Below are positions 59,746 to 64,000 of a stretch of DNA of 64,000 bases, one piece after another. Below the pieces are notes generated by a model that did no database searches, was not told the origin of the DNA, and worked only from the letters and a program-made list of their open reading frames with translations. The translations under genes and the position numbers were made by a program. Within the stretch, counting starts at the first letter, position 1; each line of letters begins with the position of its first letter. The stretch covers positions 1 through 64,000 of the forward strand of contig NZ_JARFYN010000023.1 of the NCBI RefSeq assembly GCF_030272695.1. The letters run 5' to 3'. Origin of the DNA: Martinezella calliandrae. GTDB taxonomy: Bacteria > Pseudomonadota > Alphaproteobacteria > Rhizobiales > Rhizobiaceae.

Positions 59746-59892
59746 GTCCTGACGTCTCCTTGGGTGCGAAAGCTTGTCTTTCGGACTCCATCTTCCGGAT
59801 GTCGGTGCGGAACGCACTACTGTGAATCCTACAATCGCCAAGGGCGATGCTTTCGTGGATGATCCCGGCCGCTCGACAAGAGCGGCATCCGA

Positions 59893-59923
59893 AGGGCGCA
59901 ATTATACGTCGCTGTCGCGACGT
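59893..59923 (-). other. oriT: oriT, Q-type nick region
   Basis: On the minus strand TATAATTGCGC followed by CCT matches the nick site of Ti-plasmid and RSF1010-type (Q-type) origins; the cut is expected between minus-strand positions 59896 and 59895. Next to it is the inverted repeat ACGTCG/CGACGT (59906-59911 and 59918-59923), which TraA would recognise. It lies between traC and traA exactly as in Ti plasmids. No perfect TraR tra-box was found in the 254-base intergenic region. Confidence 0.85.
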
Positions 59924-59999
59924 TCTTCTGACGAGCGCCCGGGGGTCGATCTTGCTGCCGAACACATTGATTTGCTCTCAATAGAGAAAGAACTCCGCC

Positions 60000-62900
60000 G
60001 TGGCCGTCCCTCATTTCTCCGTCAGCATCGTCGCCCGCGGCTCCGGCCGCAGCGCCGTCCTGTCGGCGGCCTATCGGCATTGCGCGAAGATGGAGTACGA
60101 GCGAGAGGCGAGGACAATCGACTACACCCGTAAGGAGGGCTTGCTGCACGAAGAGTTCGTTATCCCCGGCGATGCGCCGCAGTGGCTACGGGAAATGGTG
60201 GCCGATCGCTCGGTCTCTGGCGCATCCGAAGCCTTCTGGAACAGCGTCGAAGTTTTCGAGAAGCGTGTCGATGCCCAGCTTGCCAAGGATATGACCATTG
60301 CGTTGCCGATGGAACTCTCGACCGAGCAGAACATCGAACTGGTGCGGGATTTCGTCGAGCGGCACATCACCTCGGCAGGTATGGTGGCGGACTGGGTCTA
60401 TCACGACGCGCCGGGCAACCCGCATGTGCATCTGATGACCACGCTTCGGCCACTTGCCGAAGATGGTTTCGGCGCCAAGAAGGTCGCGCTGACAGGGCCG
60501 GACGGCAAGCCGATCCGTAATGACTCAGGCAAGATTGTGTACGAACTTTGGGCGGGCAGCCTCGACGACTTCAACGCCTTTCGCGACGGCTGGTTCGCCT
60601 GCCAGAACAGGCATCTGGCGCTCGCCGGCTTCGATATCCGTGTCGACGGCCGGTCCTTCGAGAAACAGGGGATTGGGCTCACCCCGACCATTCACCTTGG
60701 CGTCGGCGCCAAGGCGATTGAACGGAAGTCGGTGGAGACAGACTGGGACATTTCACTGGAACGGCTGGAACTGCAGGACGAGCGCAGAGCCGAAAACGCC
60801 CGCCGCATCCAGCGCCGTCCGGAGCTGGTGCTCGACCTGATTGCGAGGGAGAAGAGCGTCTTCGACGAACGCGACGTCGCCAAAATCCTGCATCGCTATA
60901 TTGATGATGCCGGCCTTTTCCAAGGCTTGATGGCAAGGATCCTCCAGAGCCCGGATACACTCCGTCTCGAGCGCGAGCGGATCGAATTTTCAAGCGGCGC
61001 CCGAGTGCCCGCCAAGTTCACGACGCGGGACCTCATCCGACTCGAAGCGGAGATGGCCAACCGGGCAATCTGGCTGTCTCAACAATCCTCCCACGGCGTA
61101 GCGGGCCCGGTACGCCAAGCGACGTTTGCCCGTCACTTGCACCTCTCCGACGAGCAAAAGACGGCTATCGCATACGCTACCGGCGGCGCGCGCATTGCTG
61201 CGGTGATCGGCCGCGCCGGCGCCGGCAAGACGACGACAATGAAGGCCGCGCGTGAGGCTTGGGAGACCGCAGGGTACCGCGTCGTTGGCGGAGCGCTTGC
61301 CGGCAAGGCCGCCGAGGGCCTGGAAAAGGAAGCCGGCATTCTCTCCCGCACGCTGTCATCCTGGGAGCTGCGGTGGAACCAAGGCCGCAATCAGCTCGAC
61401 GACAAGACGGTGTTCGTCCTCGACGAAGCGGGCATGGTGTCATCGCGGCAGATGGCGCTGTTTGTCGAAGCTGCGACCAAGGCCGGCGCCAAACTAGTGC
61501 TTGTAGGAGACCCGGAACAGCTCCAGCCGATCGAAGCCGGTGCAGCGTTTCGGGCCATTGCCGATCGCGTCGGCTATACCGAACTCGAGACCATCTATCG
61601 CCAGCGCGAACAGTGGATGCGCGACGCCTCGCTCGATCTCGCCCGCGGCAATATAGGCAAAGTCGTCGAAGCCTATCGCGCGCAGGGCCACGTCAATGGA
61701 GCCGACTTCAAGGCCGATGCGGTGCAGGCGCTGATTGCCGATTGGAATCGCGATTACGATCCAGCCAAGACATCGCTGATCCTCGCCCATCTGCGTCGCG
61801 ACGTCCGCATGCTCAATGAGATGGCACGGTCAAAGCTCGTCGAACGTGGCCTCGTCGCCGAGGGTTTTGTGTTTCGGACCGAAGATGGATACCGGAAATT
61901 CGCGGCTGGCGACCAGGTAGTGTTCCTCAGGAACGAGGGTTCGCTCGGCGTCAAGAACGGCATGTTGGCAAAGGTCGTGGACGCCGCCCCCGGGCGTATC
62001 GTTGCGGAAGTCGGCGAAGGCGAACACCGCCGCCAGGTCACGGTCGAGCAACGCTTCTACGCCAATGTAGACCATGGCTATGCCACGACGATCCACAAGA
62101 GCCAGGGCGCCACCGTCGACCGGGTGAAGGTGCTGGCGTCCTTGTCGCTCGACCGTCATCTCACCTACGTTGCCATGACCCGTCATCGCGAGGACCTTGG
62201 CCTCTATTACGGCCGTCGATCCTTCGCGAAGGCAGGCGGCTTGATCCCGATCCTGTCGCGGAGACAAGCCAAGGAAACGACGCTCGATTATGCGAGCGGC
62301 CGCTTCTATGGCCAAGCCCTTCGCTTCGCCGAGGCCCGTGGCCTTAACCTCGTCAACGTCGCGCGCACGGTCGTTCGTGACCATCTCGAATGGACCGTCC
62401 GCCAGAAGTCGAAGCTCGCAGAGCTTGGCGCACGTCTGGCGGCGCTCGCCGGCAAGCTAGGTCTCTCCGCCATTGCCGTCAGGACCTCTCAATCGCACAC
62501 CATCAAGGAGTCGAAACCCATGGTATCAGGCATTACCACGTTCCGAAGATCGCTGGAACAGGCTGTCGAAGACCGGCTTGCCGCCGACTCCGGCTTGAAG
62601 AAGCAATGGGAGGAAGTGTCGAACCGGTTCCACATCGTCTACGCTCAGCCGGAAGCGGCGTTCAAGGCCGCCAAAGTCGATACGATGCTGAAAGACGAAG
62701 CCGCGGCGAAATCGACCATAGCCAGGATCGGCTCCGAGCCGGAAGGCTTCGGTGCGCTGAAAGGCAAAACCGGGATCCTGGCAAGCCGCGCCGACAAGCA
62801 GAACCGAGAAAGGGCCGTCACCAATGCGCCTGCGCTGGCGCGCAACCTGGAACGCTATCTGCGCCAGCGGACGGAAGCCGAATGCAAATATGAAGTCGAG

Positions 62901-63311
62901 GAGCGCGCCCTCCGCCTGAAGGTCTCCCTCGACATCCCAGCGCTGACGCCGGTAGCAAAGCAGACACTCGAACGCGTCCGTGACGCCATCGATCGCAACG
63001 ATCTTCCCGCAGGCCTCGAATACGCGCTCGCGGACAAGATGGTGAAAGCCGAACTCGAAGGGTTTGCAAGAGCCGTATCGGAACGTTTTGGCGAACGAAC
63101 CTTCCTGCCCCTTACTGCGAAGTCCCCCAATGGACAGACATTCAATGCCGTCACCACCGGGATGACGGCCGGACAGAAGGCGGAAGTGGAATCGGCGTGG
63201 AGTTGGATGCGGACAGTGCAGCGACTTTCTGCGCACGAGCGCGCGGCTGAGTCGCTGACGCAGACCGAAACCCTCCGCCAATCAAAGAGCCAGGGGCTCT
63301 CCCTCAAATGA
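60000..63311 (+). CDS. traA: TraA relaxase-helicase (MobA/MobL family)
   Basis: The 1103-residue protein has an N-terminal MobA/MobL relaxase (AVPHFSVSIVARGSGRSAVL at the start; metal-binding histidines in NPHVHLMTTLR near 140) and a RecD/TraI-like helicase with Walker A GRAGAGKTTT near 405, FVLDEAGMVSSRQM near 473, LVGDPEQLQPIEAGAAFRAI and the late TIHKSQGATVDRVKVLAS and THVAMTRHREDL-like motifs (LTYVAMTRHREDL here). It nicks oriT, stays covalently bound to the 5' end and unwinds the strand. The start is GTG at 60000. Its stop overlaps traF by four bases. Length and motifs are normal. Confidence 0.95.
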   Translation: MAVPHFSVSIVARGSGRSAVLSAAYRHCAKMEYEREARTIDYTRKEGLLHEEFVIPGDAPQWLREMVADRSVSGASEAFWNSVEVFEKRVDAQLAKDMTIALPMELSTEQNIELVRDFVERHITSAGMVADWVYHDAPGNPHVHLMTTLRPLAEDGFGAKKVALTGPDGKPIRNDSGKIVYELWAGSLDDFNAFRDGWFACQNRHLALAGFDIRVDGRSFEKQGIGLTPTIHLGVGAKAIERKSVETDWDISLERLELQDERRAENARRIQRRPELVLDLIAREKSVFDERDVAKILHRYIDDAGLFQGLMARILQSPDTLRLERERIEFSSGARVPAKFTTRDLIRLEAEMANRAIWLSQQSSHGVAGPVRQATFARHLHLSDEQKTAIAYATGGARIAAVIGRAGAGKTTTMKAAREAWETAGYRVVGGALAGKAAEGLEKEAGILSRTLSSWELRWNQGRNQLDDKTVFVLDEAGMVSSRQMALFVEAATKAGAKLVLVGDPEQLQPIEAGAAFRAIADRVGYTELETIYRQREQWMRDASLDLARGNIGKVVEAYRAQGHVNGADFKADAVQALIADWNRDYDPAKTSLILAHLRRDVRMLNEMARSKLVERGLVAEGFVFRTEDGYRKFAAGDQVVFLRNEGSLGVKNGMLAKVVDAAPGRIVAEVGEGEHRRQVTVEQRFYANVDHGYATTIHKSQGATVDRVKVLASLSLDRHLTYVAMTRHREDLGLYYGRRSFAKAGGLIPILSRRQAKETTLDYASGRFYGQALRFAEARGLNLVNVARTVVRDHLEWTVRQKSKLAELGARLAALAGKLGLSAIAVRTSQSHTIKESKPMVSGITTFRRSLEQAVEDRLAADSGLKKQWEEVSNRFHIVYAQPEAAFKAAKVDTMLKDEAAAKSTIARIGSEPEGFGALKGKTGILASRADKQNRERAVTNAPALARNLERYLRQRTEAECKYEVEERALRLKVSLDIPALTPVAKQTLERVRDAIDRNDLPAGLEYALADKMVKAELEGFARAVSERFGERTFLPLTAKSPNGQTFNAVTTGMTAGQKAEVESAWSWMRTVQRLSAHERAAESLTQTETLRQSKSQGLSLK

Positions 63312-63874
63312 TAAACCGAAGTGAAGTGAGCCTGCCGTCTCCCGTTCATAAACGGCTGCCGGTCCTGAGCATAGCGATTATCTCGATGGTTGCGACCGTG
63401 CTCGTGATGGCTGTCTTTTATTACGGTTATCGCATCAACCTCACACCGAGCGAGCCCGTCGGGCTTTGGCGTATTGTATCTCTCGACCGTCCAGCATCCG
63501 TTGGGGATCTCGTCTTCATTTGCCCTCCGCAAACTGCGTCAATGCGGGAGGCGCGCGCGCGTGGGTATCTCCGCGTGGGATCCTGCCCGGGCGACGTCGC
63601 GCCGCTCATCAAGACGATCATCGCCACAGCCGGGCAGCGTGTCGAAATCGGTGCGCACGTGACGATCGACGGGCGCCCGATCCCATTTTCCGATCTAGCT
63701 GAGCGCGACGGCGAGGGTCGACCGATAACAGCATTTCCGGGCGGCGTCGTGCCGGCGGGAAGCGTCTTTCTTTATTCAGCGTTCAGGAGCTCTTATGACT
63801 CCCGCTATTTCGGCCCCCTAGCAGCTTCCGGCATCATCGGCCTGGCGCAAGAGGTACTCACCTATGCGCCTTGA
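63308..63874 (+). CDS. traF: TraF, S26-type conjugal peptidase
   Basis: The 188-residue protein has one N-terminal membrane anchor (about 18-42) and a signal-peptidase S26 fold: the nucleophile serine in LTPSEPVGLWR, the general-base lysine in LIKTIIATAGQRVEI, and the closing Y..DSRYFGP motif. It would mature conjugal pilin-like protein in the periplasm. The ATGA overlap with traA and the 11-base overlap with traB show one operon. Confidence 0.93.
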   Translation: MINRSEVSLPSPVHKRLPVLSIAIISMVATVLVMAVFYYGYRINLTPSEPVGLWRIVSLDRPASVGDLVFICPPQTASMREARARGYLRVGSCPGDVAPLIKTIIATAGQRVEIGAHVTIDGRPIPFSDLAERDGEGRPITAFPGGVVPAGSVFLYSAFRSSYDSRYFGPLAASGIIGLAQEVLTYAP

Positions 63875-64000
63875 GCACCTTCAGTCCGCCCTGTCGATTG
63901 CCGCTTCAATCATCGTCGGAATGGTTGGGTGGAGTGGCCACGTTCTGCTTCTTCCAGTCGCTCTTGCGTTTCCGATCCTTTGGATGCTTGCGCGTACGCG
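63864..64000 (+). CDS. traB: TraB, N-terminal part (runs off window)
   Basis: The first 45 codons (MRLEHLQSALSIAASIIVGM, then SGHVLLLPVALAFPILWML) form membrane helices as at the start of TraB, a nitrilase-family apolipoprotein-N-acyltransferase-like protein that follows traF on Ti and pSym plasmids. The catalytic part lies outside the window. Identification rests mainly on position. Confidence 0.8.
   Translation, partial: MRLEHLQSALSIAASIIVGMVGWSGHVLLLPVALAFPILWMLART

Noticed and set aside
59779..59830. GTGCG/CGCAC inverted repeat near 59799 as a TraR box
   Set aside because: Too short and too different from the 18-bp tra-box consensus.

Overview
The window looks like a segment of a large repABC-type plasmid from the Rhizobiaceae (Rhizobium, Agrobacterium or Sinorhizobium). 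The right end carries Ti/pSym-type conjugation genes in the classical order traG-traD-traC (minus strand), a Q-type oriT, then traA-traF-traB (plus strand). A C-terminal repC fragment, alphaproteobacterial plasmid families (DUF736, DUF1419, DUF7007, toprim/DUF3991, ParB-like), a DUF1127 gene with an adjacent CCUCCUCCC-loop sRNA, and generally high GC with AT-richer inserts point the same way. There are no rRNA or tRNA genes and no CRISPR array.

Layout. 1-6.7 kb: the 5' two-thirds of a nonribosomal peptide synthetase (N-terminal formyltransferase, half condensation domain, adenylation domain; runs off the left edge), divergent from an ABC exporter. 6.7-7.9 kb: transposase and ABC-transporter remnants. 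8.0-12.5 kb: an alkylsulfate/sulfonate sulfur-scavenging operon (AtsK/TauD dioxygenase, binding protein, two permeases, ATPase) behind a palindrome. 13.1-17.0 kb: a TctDE-like two-component system divergent from an MFS organic-acid symporter, followed by a binding-protein gene cut by an IS110-family element. 18.5-21.6 kb: IS6 and repC remnants, a 200-bp element with IS21-like ends, an AbiJ-like fragment and a frameshifted higBA pair. 22.2-26.6 kb: a 1201-residue SIR2-domain protein (probable anti-phage effector) and a convergent GIY-YIG protein. 27-36.5 kb: TPR protein, cold-shock protein, DUF1127 gene plus four-hairpin sRNA, DEDDh exonuclease, DUF6998-like protein, methyltransferase, and hipB with a broken hipA.

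37-56 kb is the conserved plasmid block. It holds a toprim protein, DUF1419, a 1696-residue methyltransferase-helicase (DarB-like architecture), a ParB-like operon, intact and broken ArdC-type antirestriction genes, DUF736 and several small genes. A truncated tyrosine recombinase and a TSUP transporter sit inside it as cargo. 56.5-64 kb holds a WGR protein and the transfer genes.

How it fits together. The tra genes and oriT would process and move the plasmid, and the ArdC/DarB-like/ParB-like genes next to them look like functions for entering and surviving in a new host. The left part is cargo for nutrient scavenging, peptide synthesis and defence. Many backbone genes carry single nonsense or frameshift lesions (higB, hipA, two ardC copies, PLD-like, several small ORFs), so the block is either decaying or needs its assembly checked. 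All family names come from recognising sequence motifs by eye; no database search was run.
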